Positions 1 through 7,769 of a stretch of DNA of 64,000 bases are shown piece after piece. The translations under genes were made by a program, and so were the position numbers. The DNA is taken from the NCBI RefSeq assembly GCF_018141185.1, contig NZ_CP058560.1, positions 1,178,001-1,242,000 on the forward strand, read 5' to 3'. This DNA is from Methanobacterium alkalithermotolerans (GTDB taxonomy: Archaea; Methanobacteriota; Methanobacteria; Methanobacteriales; Methanobacteriaceae). The notes under the pieces are model-generated. The model worked only from the letters and a program-made list of their open reading frames with translations. It ran no database searches and was not told the DNA's origin. Within the stretch, counting starts at the first letter, position 1. Each line of letters starts with the position of its first letter.

Positions 1-105
1 GAACTAATTTCAGGAGATGGCGGAAGGACTTCACCCAATGTAAGTGATGTTTTAGGTACCCCTGCTTCTTGTGTGCAGCTGGATGTGCTGGAAGTTCAGG
101 GATGA
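1..105 (+). CDS. tRNA pseudouridine synthase Pus10-like, C-terminal end only (partial)
   Basis: The window opens inside a reading frame that runs from base 1 to a TGA at 103-105. The 34 visible residues contain ELISGDGGRTSP followed by SDVLG and an acidic-hydrophobic tail. This matches the catalytic-domain end of archaeal Pus10, which makes pseudouridine 54/55 in tRNA, where a K/E-[FL]-ISGD-GRT-P motif is typical. A Pus10 gene next to rpl21e is also the usual arrangement in Methanobacteria as I remember it. The rest of the gene lies outside the window, so length, N-terminal THUMP-like domain and catalytic Asp cannot be checked. Confidence 0.75.
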   Translation, partial: ELISGDGGRTSPNVSDVLGTPASCVQLDVLEVQG

Positions 106-284
106 AATCATAAATACACTTAATAGTGGGGGAAATATATATTAGTACCAATCAATAATATGAATTTCAATAGGTTTGATGACCCATTTTATTTGTCATC
201 CGAATTTTCTCATAAAAATTGTTATTAGCTGCATTTCAAAAGAGAGGATAAGACCTATTTAAATTGATAAATATTATATTTACC

Positions 285-296
285 GGCCAGAAGGCC
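285..296 (+). promoter_or_regulatory. Small GGCC hairpin in the rpl21e leader
   Basis: GGCC-AGAA-GGCC forms a 4-bp GC stem with a tetraloop, 18 nt ahead of the rpl21e ATG and just upstream of the Shine-Dalgarno GGAGGT (302-307). An AT-rich stretch around 265-281 could be the TATA region. Whether the hairpin regulates translation is unknown. Confidence 0.3.
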
Positions 297-314
297 ATTA
301 TGGAGGTTAAAAAA

Positions 315-605
315 ATGAGAAGATCAAGAGGTTCTAGAAGTAAAACAAGATATAAACTTCAAAATACTAATAGGGCGGGAAGAACAAATCCCATAACTAA
401 AAAAATCCAGCAATTTGCTGAAAATGATATGGTTCATATTATAATTGATCCCAGTGTCCACAAAGGTCAACCTCATCCCCGGTTCCATGGAATGACAGGT
501 AGAGTAGTGGAAGGAAGAGGAAGAGCATATATCGTTGCCTTAAATGATGGTAACAAAGCTAAGCAAATTATAGTACGTCCAGAACACTTGAAAATACAAG
601 AGTGA
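315..605 (+). CDS. rpl21e: 50S ribosomal protein L21e
   Basis: A 96-residue basic protein starting MRRSRGSRSKTR, with the L21e core VHIIIDPSVHKGQPHPRFHG and a C-terminal IIVRPEHLK. L21e binds 23S/5S rRNA in the central protuberance of archaeal and eukaryotic large subunits. The frame is open back to an ATG at 264, but the ATG at 315 is chosen because a strong GGAGGT sits 8 nt upstream and L21e proteins are about 95-97 residues starting at this point. It heads a tight operon: rpo4 begins 4 nt after its stop, and coupling of L21e with Rpo4 and DUF655 is a widespread archaeal arrangement. Confidence 0.97.
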   Translation: MRRSRGSRSKTRYKLQNTNRAGRTNPITKKIQQFAENDMVHIIIDPSVHKGQPHPRFHGMTGRVVEGRGRAYIVALNDGNKAKQIIVRPEHLKIQE

Positions 606-609
606 TCCC

Positions 610-942
610 ATGATAGGGAAAAAGATCCTGGAAACCAATCCAATTTCCATTAGTGAAATAAAAGAGACTCTGGAAGATTTTGCAAAAGAGCATGAGCTTA
701 ATTATGAACAGAATCTCACCCTGGATCATGTAACTAAATTCTCTAAGCTGGAAATGGAAGAAACTCAAAAATTAATTGGGGAACTGGAAGAACTGGTTAA
801 AAAGAAATATGCGGTTCGAATAGCAGATATGCTACCTCAGGATCTGGCAGATTTAAGATTACTTTTTGCCAAGGAAAGGATACCAATTAAAAATGAGGAT
901 ATGGAACAAATATTAAAAATAGTGGATAAATACAGATTATAG
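610..942 (+). CDS. rpo4: DNA-directed RNA polymerase subunit Rpo4 (RpoF)
   Basis: A 110-residue acidic protein that fits archaeal Rpo4, the partner of Rpo7 in the stalk of RNA polymerase (counterpart of eukaryotic Rpb4). The N-terminus forms the Rpo7-contacting segment, followed by a long amphipathic helical region with several Leu-Glu heptads. The C-terminal half carries an HRDC-like module around residues 70-110 (ADMLPQDLADLRLLFAKERI). Start ATG lies 4 nt downstream of the rpl21e stop, so translation is probably coupled. Length is normal for the family. Rpo7 is not in this window. Confidence 0.95.
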   Translation: MIGKKILETNPISISEIKETLEDFAKEHELNYEQNLTLDHVTKFSKLEMEETQKLIGELEELVKKKYAVRIADMLPQDLADLRLLFAKERIPIKNEDMEQILKIVDKYRL

Positions 943-1017
943 TATTTATTCCTTAAATACTGAATTTTCAGGGCAAAATTTATTCTGCTGATTAAAAGAC
1001 TTATGGTTTGTGATTGG

Positions 1018-1596
1018 ATGGAAGATTACGCAATTATCCTCGACTACCTGCCACTGGGCTATATCCAGGAAGGTATGTCTAATTTTAAAAGAAAGCCTGT
1101 AGCCCAGGCCATTGGCAAAGAAGAATTCACTTTGCTGGAGTTGACTCCTCAAGAAGGAGTAGATATTGAAATACACCAGAAAGTATACATTGGTTCTGGG
1201 AAAAGGGATGAAATCTCCCGGGTAAGTCGTCGTCTAAATTATGATGATTTAACTGCCACCGCCAGGGTGGAGCTCAAATATGTTATAGAAGAAATTATAA
1301 AGGCTAAAGAGGATAAATTTGTCCAGTTTTTTAATGAAGCAGGGCCAGTAAGTACCCGACTTAACCAGCTGGAGCTTTTACCAGGCATAGGTAAAAAGCA
1401 CATGTGGGATATTATAAAAGCACGGGAAGAGAAACCCTTTGAAAGTTTTGAAGATATAAAAAGTCGAGTCCCCATGCTTTCAGATCCAGTTAAAATACTG
1501 GTAAAAAGAGTGCTACTGGAACTGGATGCCGATAAGGATAAACGGGGAAAGAAAAAATATATCTTGTTCACCCGGCCACCAGCCCGTCGAAGATAA
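1018..1596 (+). CDS. DUF655 family protein with helix-hairpin-helix motif
   Basis: About 192 residues, belonging to the archaeal DUF655 family that regularly sits between rpo4 and ksgA. The N-terminal half begins MEDYAIILDYLPLG and resembles an S1/OB-like beta domain. The C-terminal part has a helix-hairpin-helix (LELLPGIGKKHMWDIIKARE, about residues 118-137) followed by a second helical hairpin (FESFEDIKSRVP). It ends in a basic tail, RPPARRR, consistent with nucleic-acid binding. The frame also allows a start at 1003 (MVCDWMEDYA); 1018 is preferred because family members begin with the EDYA motif. The molecular role of DUF655 is not established; context suggests ribosome biogenesis or RNA handling. 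Confidence 0.9.
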   Translation: MEDYAIILDYLPLGYIQEGMSNFKRKPVAQAIGKEEFTLLELTPQEGVDIEIHQKVYIGSGKRDEISRVSRRLNYDDLTATARVELKYVIEEIIKAKEDKFVQFFNEAGPVSTRLNQLELLPGIGKKHMWDIIKAREEKPFESFEDIKSRVPMLSDPVKILVKRVLLELDADKDKRGKKKYILFTRPPARRR

Positions 1597-1654
1597 TATA
1601 CCTATTTTTTTTAATTAATTTTTCAGGAGAAATATTTTTGGGGGACGGGAAAAC

Positions 1655-2497
1655 ATGGATAAAATTTCTCTGGCCCGGGAAACCAAAGAAATATTAAAAT
1701 CCCAGGGCATTACCCTAAATCGTCGTTTAGGTCAAAATTATTTGATTGATGATTTTAAACGTAAAAAGATACTTGGATTTGCTGATTTATCTCCTGAAGA
1801 TACTGTGCTGGAGATCGGTCCGGGGATCGGGACTTTAACCATCCCCCTATCTTTTAAAACCCATAAAGTGGTGGCTATAGAACAGGATCCTGTAATTGCC
1901 CGTGTTTTAGAAAAAAGATTGGAAGAATTGGGCCGGTACAATGTGGAGATAATAACCGGAGATGCTTTGAAAATTGATTTTCCCCCATTCAATAAAGTTG
2001 TCTCCAATTTACCCTACCAGATATCCTCTCCCATTACCTTCAAATTGTTAGAACATGACTTTAATCAGGGAATATTGATGTATCAGAAAGAATTTGCTGA
2101 GCGTATGAATGCCCCGGTGGGTACTAAACATTATTCCCGTTTATCAGTAATGCTTCACTTTAAAGCAAGAGTTGAATTACTGGATAATGTATCACCCCAA
2201 TCATTTATTCCCCCTCCCCGGGTAGACTCCGCCGTAGTTAGACTGGTTCCAAAAAAAGATAAGGAAATTGATAATTTTTTTACCCAGGTATGCCGGGCAC
2301 TTTTCCAGCACCGCCGAAAAAAGGCAGCAAAGTCTCTTTTAGAATCATTTCATGAAATAGGTGACCTGGATAAAAAAGAAGCCAGATTAATAATCCAAAA
2401 ACTGGATCCTGATTTAAAAGAAGAAAGGGTATTTAAACTCACTCCTCAACAGATTTTAGATATATCAAATAATTTAAAGAATTTGTTGAACCACTAA
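1655..2497 (+). CDS. ksgA: 16S rRNA dimethyladenosine transferase KsgA/RsmA (Dim1)
   Basis: A 280-residue SAM-dependent enzyme that dimethylates two adjacent adenosines in the 3' terminal loop of 16S rRNA. Visible motifs: LGQNYLID (residues 25-32), SAM-binding VLEIGPGIGTLT (51-62), acidic E75 in the second strand, GDALKIDFP (102-110), and catalytic NLPYQISSPI (118-127). The C-terminal helical domain (about 200-280) contains ALFQHRRKKAAKSL, typical of the family. Length is usual. It follows DUF655 by 58 nt and continues the translation-related operon. A G-rich stretch (TTGGGGGACGGG) rather than a clean SD precedes the ATG. Confidence 0.96.
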   Translation: MDKISLARETKEILKSQGITLNRRLGQNYLIDDFKRKKILGFADLSPEDTVLEIGPGIGTLTIPLSFKTHKVVAIEQDPVIARVLEKRLEELGRYNVEIITGDALKIDFPPFNKVVSNLPYQISSPITFKLLEHDFNQGILMYQKEFAERMNAPVGTKHYSRLSVMLHFKARVELLDNVSPQSFIPPPRVDSAVVRLVPKKDKEIDNFFTQVCRALFQHRRKKAAKSLLESFHEIGDLDKKEARLIIQKLDPDLKEERVFKLTPQQILDISNNLKNLLNH

Positions 2498-2581
2498 AGA
2501 TAACTTAAAAATTACAAGGATATAGTTTGAAATTTAAATGCCATGAAAGATTTTTTTAAAATAAGTTATATTGATAAAATG

Positions 2582-3172
2582 ATGAAGTATAAGGGATTAA
2601 AAATTGAAAGCTGTGACCGGGTCTATACCCCTTCAGAAGACACTTTACTATTAGCCGATAATTTAAAATCCGAAAAAAATGACTATGTTCTGGAAATAGG
2701 TACTGGAACGGGTTTTATAGCTCTAACAGCATCTTTGATAGCTAAAAAAGTGGTGGCTACTGACATAAATCCCCACGCAGTAAAGTGTGCCTGGAAAAAT
2801 TTAAAAATAAATAATATTTCTAATATGGAGGTAAGGCAGGGGGATCTTTTTAAACCAGTTGAAGGGGAAAAATTCGATCTTATAATATTCAATACGCCTT
2901 ATCTACCTAGCAGCGAAGATGAAATCATAGAAGATGACCTGGATGCTGCGTGGAATGGTGGAATAGATGGCAGAAAAGTCATAGATGTTTTTCTGGATGA
3001 TTTAAAGGACTATCTTTGTAAAAAAGGAAGAGTGCAACTGGTACAAAGTTCATTATCAGATAATAAAAAGACCCTGAAAAAATTGGAAAAAATGGGATTT
3101 AACGCAGAAATAACTGCTATGGAGCGGTTCTTTTTTGAAGAAATAGTGGTGATTAGTGCTGAATTAAAATAA
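2582..3172 (+). CDS. HemK/Mtq2-like protein N5-glutamine methyltransferase
   Basis: A class I SAM methyltransferase: YTPSEDTLLLADN, then motif I VLEIGTGTGFIAL, TDINPHAV, and the catalytic NTPY tetrapeptide in place of the commoner NPPY. Archaeal HemK2-type enzymes methylate the GGQ glutamine of release factor aRF1 (family knowledge, usually with a Trm112 partner). The acidic loop after the active site (SSEDEIIEDDLDAAWNGG) is typical of the HemK2 branch. The frame is open to an ATG at 2543; 2582 is preferred because homologues start close to the YTPSEDT segment. Neither start has a good ribosome-binding site, so the start is uncertain. It sits right after ksgA. Confidence 0.85.
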   Translation: MKYKGLKIESCDRVYTPSEDTLLLADNLKSEKNDYVLEIGTGTGFIALTASLIAKKVVATDINPHAVKCAWKNLKINNISNMEVRQGDLFKPVEGEKFDLIIFNTPYLPSSEDEIIEDDLDAAWNGGIDGRKVIDVFLDDLKDYLCKKGRVQLVQSSLSDNKKTLKKLEKMGFNAEITAMERFFFEEIVVISAELK

Positions 3173-3217
3173 ACACTGATTATAAAAAAATTATTTAATT
3201 TAAAATACATATCTTAT

Positions 3218-3607
3218 TTGATGATAAAAATTAAACATGTAGCTCAAATTCCTGAAAAGGAAGATGGTTTTAGAATACTGGTGGATAGAACCTGGCCTCC
3301 GCAACTTTCCGCAGATAGTATTAAAATTGACTGCTGGTATAAAGATTTAGCACCTACAAAAGATCTTGATATCTGGTTTTCCAAAAATAGGCAAAAAGAG
3401 AAGGAATTTAAGGAAAAATACCACCAGGAATTAAAAAATAAAAAGAAATTAATAGATCAGATTAAGTTTTTAGAAAGGGTAAAGAAAACTTTAACCCTGA
3501 TTTACATCTCAGATGAAGAAATAAATACTATCCACTATTTAAAAGATTTTCTGGATGCAAAAAGCAGGATTATAAGAAAGGCCCCGGGAAGGGTGCATGG
3601 CAGTTAG
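3218..3607 (+). CDS. DUF488 family protein
   Basis: A 129-residue protein with the DUF488 signature near the N-terminus: ILVDRTWPPQLS, then a DCWYKDLAPT segment and WFSKNRQKEKEFKEKYHQEL. The middle has a long charged helix and the end a Rossmann-like strand (LTLIYISDEEIN). DUF488 proteins are common in bacteria and archaea; their biochemical role is not settled. The second residue is also Met, so the start could be 3221. The stop codon overlaps the stop of the minus-strand TPR gene by 4 nt, a tail-to-tail arrangement with no room for a separate terminator. Confidence 0.85.
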   Translation: MMIKIKHVAQIPEKEDGFRILVDRTWPPQLSADSIKIDCWYKDLAPTKDLDIWFSKNRQKEKEFKEKYHQELKNKKKLIDQIKFLERVKKTLTLIYISDEEINTIHYLKDFLDAKSRIIRKAPGRVHGS

Positions 3608-4566
3608 TTGTTCATTTTAAGGCTTTCATTTTCTTTTAAAGCCTCTTCATTATCTGGTGAAATTTTAAGAACTTTATCCAGGGATTTTTTTGCGTTTTCC
3701 AGCATATTTAATTCTTTATAAACATTAGCTAGATTGAGATAAGCTGCAACATATTCGGGAGATGATTTAATAGCTCTTTTGAATGATGTGATGGCCTCTT
3801 TACTTTTTCCCAGGCTGGAGAGTACACAGCCCTTGTAATTCCATGCTTCAGGAGAATCCGGATTTTGAATTAGCGCCTCTTCAAAATAATTGAGGGCATC
3901 TTCAGGAAGATCCATGAAAAACAGTACATTGGCCTTATAAAGCAAGGCTTTAAAGTTTTCTGGATCTTTTTCTAAAAATTTATTCAGATATTCCAGAGCT
4001 TCAGGATAGTTACCACTATCTGCCAGGGTGGTTCCCATATTATAGATGGCAGATAAATAATCCGGATCAATTTCCAGGACCTGTTGAAAAGAATCCAGTG
4101 CCTTTTCATCATTTTTTAAGATGCTATAAATAACTCCTTTATCATTCCACGCCTGCTTAAATTCAGAATTAAGTAAAATAGCTTCATTTAAACTTTTTAA
4201 TGCTAATTCAAATTCTCCTGAATAAAAATGGCAGCTGGCAATATAGAAGTAGGCCCATTCATTTGGCTCTATATCCACCACTTTTTGGAAATATAGCATG
4301 GCATCCGTATATTCCTGCAAATGATAAAGGGTTAATGCCTTACCATAAAGTCCATGTGGAGTTATTTTAATATTTAAAGAACTGTCAAAAGATTTTAATG
4401 CTTCTTTGAAATCTTCCATATTCCCATATACATATCCCCTTTCAGTATGGGCTTTATAACAGCCAGGGTCTATTTCCAGGGCTTTTTGAAAAAGAATTAG
4501 AGCCTCCGGGTATTCCTCTTTTTTTTGAGATTTGATTGCCTGCTGGTAAAATTTTCTTGCCTTCAA
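3604..4566 (-). CDS. TPR repeat protein (TPR protein 1)
   Basis: A 320-residue protein made almost entirely of about nine tetratricopeptide repeats, each near 34 residues, with recurring A-x-x-x-Y/F-x-x-A-L and a closing P (for example DALNYFEEALIQNPDSPEAW). There is no signal peptide, membrane segment or extra domain, so it is probably a cytosolic scaffold. It is the distal member of a tandem set of three minus-strand TPR genes and is clearly paralogous to the next gene upstream (same length, same repeat register, shared GVIYSIL/GVAHSIL and YNMGTTLADSG/YNLGATLVDGG). Partners cannot be inferred from the sequence. Confidence 0.92.
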   Translation of the reverse strand: MKARKFYQQAIKSQKKEEYPEALILFQKALEIDPGCYKAHTERGYVYGNMEDFKEALKSFDSSLNIKITPHGLYGKALTLYHLQEYTDAMLYFQKVVDIEPNEWAYFYIASCHFYSGEFELALKSLNEAILLNSEFKQAWNDKGVIYSILKNDEKALDSFQQVLEIDPDYLSAIYNMGTTLADSGNYPEALEYLNKFLEKDPENFKALLYKANVLFFMDLPEDALNYFEEALIQNPDSPEAWNYKGCVLSSLGKSKEAITSFKRAIKSSPEYVAAYLNLANVYKELNMLENAKKSLDKVLKISPDNEEALKENESLKMNN

Positions 4567-4623
4567 TTTATCTCCTTTTAGGGTTTTGTGGTTTTTCCAT
4601 TAAAAAATTAGATATAGTTTAAA

Positions 4624-4651
4624 GGGGCTTTCATAGCATTTATTATGCCCC
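4624..4651 (-). terminator. Hairpin overlapping the stop of TPR protein 2
   Basis: GGGGC (4624-4628) pairs with GCCCC (4647-4651), with a possible inner CATA/TATG helix. The stem encloses the stop codon of the upstream TPR gene (4643-4645). On the minus strand a T-rich segment follows about 20 nt later. It may be a 3'-end processing or termination signal between the two TPR genes. Confidence 0.4.
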
Positions 4652-5632
4652 ATATTCTAAAAGCATCTCCATTAGATTACGGGCTTCCTCATTTTCAGGG
4701 GCAATTTTCTGAACTTTTTCCAGTAAATCCCTGGCATTTTGCAGTTTACCCAACTCCAGGTAGACCTGAGCTAAATTTAGATGAGCAGAAAGTTGTTCTG
4801 GACAAATTTTGATTGCTTTTTTAAGTGATTCTATGGCTTCGTGATTTTGGCCTAAGCTGGACTGAGCATAGCCAAGATAATTCCAGAGCTCTCCCTGATT
4901 TTTTTCAAGTATTAAAGCTTCTTTGAAGTATTCTATAGATTCTTCTACTTTATCCAGATAATATAATGCATTTCCTTTGTAAAATAGGGCCTTAAAGTGT
5001 TTTTCATCCTGATCCAGTACCTGGTCCAGATATGGCAAGGCATCTTCATAATGGCCACCATCAACCAGTGTGGCCCCCAGATTATATATGGCCGGTAGAT
5101 AATTTTCATCTATTCGTAAGGACTGTTCAAAACATTCCTGAGCATATTCATGTTCATCCAGAATACTGTGCGCTACTCCCATATCATTCCACGCCTCTAT
5201 AAAGTCATTATCTATGGATATTGATATATTAAACGAATGTATGGCCTCTTCCGGGTCATCATCCAGTAGCTGGCAACTTGCCAGGTAGTACCATATATCT
5301 TCGTTTTCACCCAATTCCAAAGCCTGTAAAAATGATTCAACCGCTTTTTCATACTTATTCATGAAAAATAATGACATTCCTTTACCAAAAAATGCAGGAA
5401 AAGAATTTTTTATCTCTAATGCATTTTCAAATGATTTTAAAGACTGATCATATTTCTCCAGGGTCCCTAAAAGATATCCCATTTCCAGATGGGCCTCCAT
5501 ACAATGAGGATTTGCTTCTACTGCTTCTCGATAATAATTTAATGCTTCAGGATACTTTCTCTGAATTAAAAGTTCACTTCCCTTTAAATAAAGCTTTTTT
5601 GCCTGATTAACCGTCAAAATATTGCTCTCCAT
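4643..5632 (-). CDS. TPR repeat protein (TPR protein 2)
   Basis: A 329-residue TPR protein with about nine repeats (for example AKKLYLKGSELLIQRKYPEA at the N-terminus and AHLNLAQVYLELGKLQNARD near the end). It is a tandem paralogue of the gene downstream, with aligned repeats along its full length, pointing to a local duplication. No secretion signal or transmembrane helix. The repeats are acidic overall. Likely a protein-protein interaction scaffold; nothing in the sequence names a partner. The gap of 76 nt to the downstream TPR gene contains a hairpin, so the two may not be strictly co-transcribed. Confidence 0.92.
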   Translation of the reverse strand: MESNILTVNQAKKLYLKGSELLIQRKYPEALNYYREAVEANPHCMEAHLEMGYLLGTLEKYDQSLKSFENALEIKNSFPAFFGKGMSLFFMNKYEKAVESFLQALELGENEDIWYYLASCQLLDDDPEEAIHSFNISISIDNDFIEAWNDMGVAHSILDEHEYAQECFEQSLRIDENYLPAIYNLGATLVDGGHYEDALPYLDQVLDQDEKHFKALFYKGNALYYLDKVEESIEYFKEALILEKNQGELWNYLGYAQSSLGQNHEAIESLKKAIKICPEQLSAHLNLAQVYLELGKLQNARDLLEKVQKIAPENEEARNLMEMLLEYGA

Positions 5633-5734
5633 AAATTATAAAATTGGATTTAAAAAATTAGTTTAAACCAATAGTATGTCTTACTCCCCATAAAAAGTAT
5701 TGTGAAGAAAAATATTGAATTTGATAATAAACAT

Positions 5735-6397
5735 CTAATCCCATTTTTCAAGCCTTTTCTTTGTTTTAGAATCATCTGGTTGTAGTTGGTGGGCTTTCTC
5801 AAAGCATTTTAATGCTTTTTCATGATCCCCCTCCCCTAAAAAGATTTCCCCTTTATAAAAATAAGGTAAGTAGAAATCCGGATCCATTTCAATGGCCTTA
5901 TCCACACATTTTAAAGCTTCTTCCAGGGAGGATAAATGATAAAGAGAGTATCCTAACTTACACCAGGACTGTAAATCATCAGGATTGGTTTTAAGATGTT
6001 TTTTAAAGTATTTAGCCGAATTTTCATAATCTTCCAGGCCAAAGTAATTATAGGCCCTTCCATAGTAAGTTAAATCTTCCTCAAAGCCCTTCTTCAAAGC
6101 CAGATCAAAGTAAGAATTAGATTCTTCAAAGTTTTCTAAATCAGAAAGAAGACTGGCTTTAAGATAGTACAGTGAATCATATTCCGGGTATTTTTCCAGC
6201 ATCTGATTAATAAATGCCAGTGAATCATTTAAAGATTTAAGTTCGGTTATAGCAAAAGATTTATAGGCCATAGCATTTTCAAACCCAGGATCAATTTCCA
6301 GGGCTTTTTCGAAAAATTCCAGGGCTTTTTCATATTCTTCATCATCAAAGTTATCCAGGCCTTTGTCAAAGTAATCCCATTTCATTTGTTGTTTCAT
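5735..6397 (-). CDS. TPR repeat protein (TPR protein 3)
   Basis: A 220-residue acidic TPR protein with about six repeats, starting KWDYFDKGLDNFDDEEYEKA and including ALKCVDKAIEMDPDFYLPYF. It is shorter and more divergent than its two neighbours but in the same orientation, forming a three-gene TPR cluster. No membrane or catalytic domain is visible. Start ATG at 6397 is preceded by GAGGAAAAAAT, an adequate ribosome-binding site. Function unknown beyond scaffolding. Confidence 0.9.
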   Translation of the reverse strand: MKQQMKWDYFDKGLDNFDDEEYEKALEFFEKALEIDPGFENAMAYKSFAITELKSLNDSLAFINQMLEKYPEYDSLYYLKASLLSDLENFEESNSYFDLALKKGFEEDLTYYGRAYNYFGLEDYENSAKYFKKHLKTNPDDLQSWCKLGYSLYHLSSLEEALKCVDKAIEMDPDFYLPYFYKGEIFLGEGDHEKALKCFEKAHQLQPDDSKTKKRLEKWD

Positions 6398-6575
6398 ATT
6401 TTTTCCTCATGTTCATTTATGAAAATTAAGGATATAAATTTCTCTAAAAAATAGTTTAGGGAAATAAATCATGAAAATAATTCAAAGCCCTAATAAAAAT
6501 TGAGCTGCTTATAATTAGAGTATAAGAATAATTCTATAATTATAAATAAGGGGGAATGGTTCAGGGATTATTAGA

Positions 6576-6595
6576 TTTTTATTCTTTAATAAAAA
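6576..6595 (-). terminator. A/T hairpin overlapping the DUF308 gene stop
   Basis: TTTTTATT-CTTT-AATAAAAA is a perfect 8-bp inverted repeat that includes the stop codon at 6579-6581. Read on the minus strand, its descending arm is itself U-rich, so it could act as a termination signal. Confidence 0.35.
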
Positions 6596-7058
6596 GCATT
6601 AATATTCCGGTTATTAATAGCCATAATCCTATTAAAACCCCTAAAATAATAGGATCTGCAATAAAAGTTCCCACTGTTATGTATAGAATACCTATTATTG
6701 CGGCAATAACACCGTTCCACCTGCTACCACCTGTTTTTGAAAATATTCCAATAATACCTGCTATTATCAGGAATAAACCAACTATCCATACTATGAAACC
6801 AACTAGCCAGCTGAAGAGTCCTGGATTGAATATGAAGCCAATACCTAAAACCAGGGCAATTATTCCCAGAAGAATCTCTACTATTCCTATAGACGCACTT
6901 TCACCCATTTGGGCTACTCCACCTAATAGAAGACCTATACCTAAAAACAAAACGATAAACCCTGTAATCAAACTCAAGGGAATAATCCCTAATAGAGGGA
7001 AAGCTAAAACAATGAGCCCCAATACAATCAAAATCAATGCACTGCCATTTTTTTCCAT
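6579..7058 (-). CDS. DUF308 (HdeD-like) membrane protein
   Basis: A 159-residue, extremely hydrophobic protein with about six predicted transmembrane helices separated by short Gly/Pro turns. Repeated small-residue-rich helices (LGIGLLLGGVAQM, LLGIIALVLGIGFIF) and FNPG followed by a Trp-rich helix fit the DUF308 family. HdeD in enterobacteria is an acid-resistance membrane protein, but for archaeal members no function is known. A strong GGAGGAG lies 7 nt before the ATG. It stands alone, between the TPR cluster and a long gene-free region. A long frame on the opposite strand is only its complement (low-complexity Ile/Pro-rich). Confidence 0.85.
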   Translation of the reverse strand: MEKNGSALILIVLGLIVLAFPLLGIIPLSLITGFIVLFLGIGLLLGGVAQMGESASIGIVEILLGIIALVLGIGFIFNPGLFSWLVGFIVWIVGLFLIIAGIIGIFSKTGGSRWNGVIAAIIGILYITVGTFIADPIILGVLIGLWLLITGILMLFIKE

Positions 7059-7769
7059 AATGATCTCCTCCTTTAAATTTGAACCATCACCCCGGATTAA
7101 TCTTAAAACTCCAATATGCTTCCTGATTTTTAGCTTAACTTTCTATCCCTATCCCCCCCCATAAATTTAAAATACTATACATAATTATTTATCCTTTCCA
7201 GATATTATAAATCCTTAAAAAGAATTTTAAATGAATAGACACTATCTTTATATTTCATTTCCCATCCAGTTGTCTTACCTACCGCAAAATGAATCCGGGC
7301 TAATTCAAAAAGAATCCATTTATTTTCTTAATTTTTCCCTATCAATAAATTGGTGAATGGCAGGTGGTTATTTTTAAAACCTCCAGGGATTGATAAAAAT
7401 TATGATACTCCATTTAATAACTGGGTCAATTTAATAGATATAATTATGTAATTAATACAACGGAGTATACTAGTCTTCATTATGATTTGAATATTCTAGT
7501 GTATTCGGACTTCTTTAGTTAAAATTAGGGTCCGTGAAGTATTAATTATAAGAGTTAATTCATGGGATTATAAGTATTATGTTAAAAATTTAAGTTACAA
7601 TATTCACATTAAATTAGGGTAAAATTATTATAGAGGGAAAATATATTAAATAAATGTAACTTTTTATTATTAAAATTAAATAATTTATTAATATTTATTC
7701 CGGTTCAGCTATCCAGGAGGGTTTATATTCCTTAAAAAAAATCCATCATCTGAAATTGATATCAAAAAA
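7059..7769. other. Gene-free AT-rich stretch before the large histidine kinase
   Basis: About 0.7 kb without a credible gene. It contains a C-rich run near 7154-7161 (antisense of a G-run upstream of DUF308), a foldable inverted repeat at 7463-7506 (arms of 11 nt that pair fully in RNA if two G-U pairs are allowed), and a strong GGAGG at 7716-7720. The rest is A/T-rich without clear repeats. It may carry the kinase promoter and a long leader. Confidence 0.5.

Noticed and set aside
6556..7164. A 202-residue plus-strand frame opposite DUF308
   Set aside because: It is the complement of a strongly predicted membrane-protein gene with a good ribosome-binding site on the minus strand, and its own sequence is Ile/Pro/Lys repeats.
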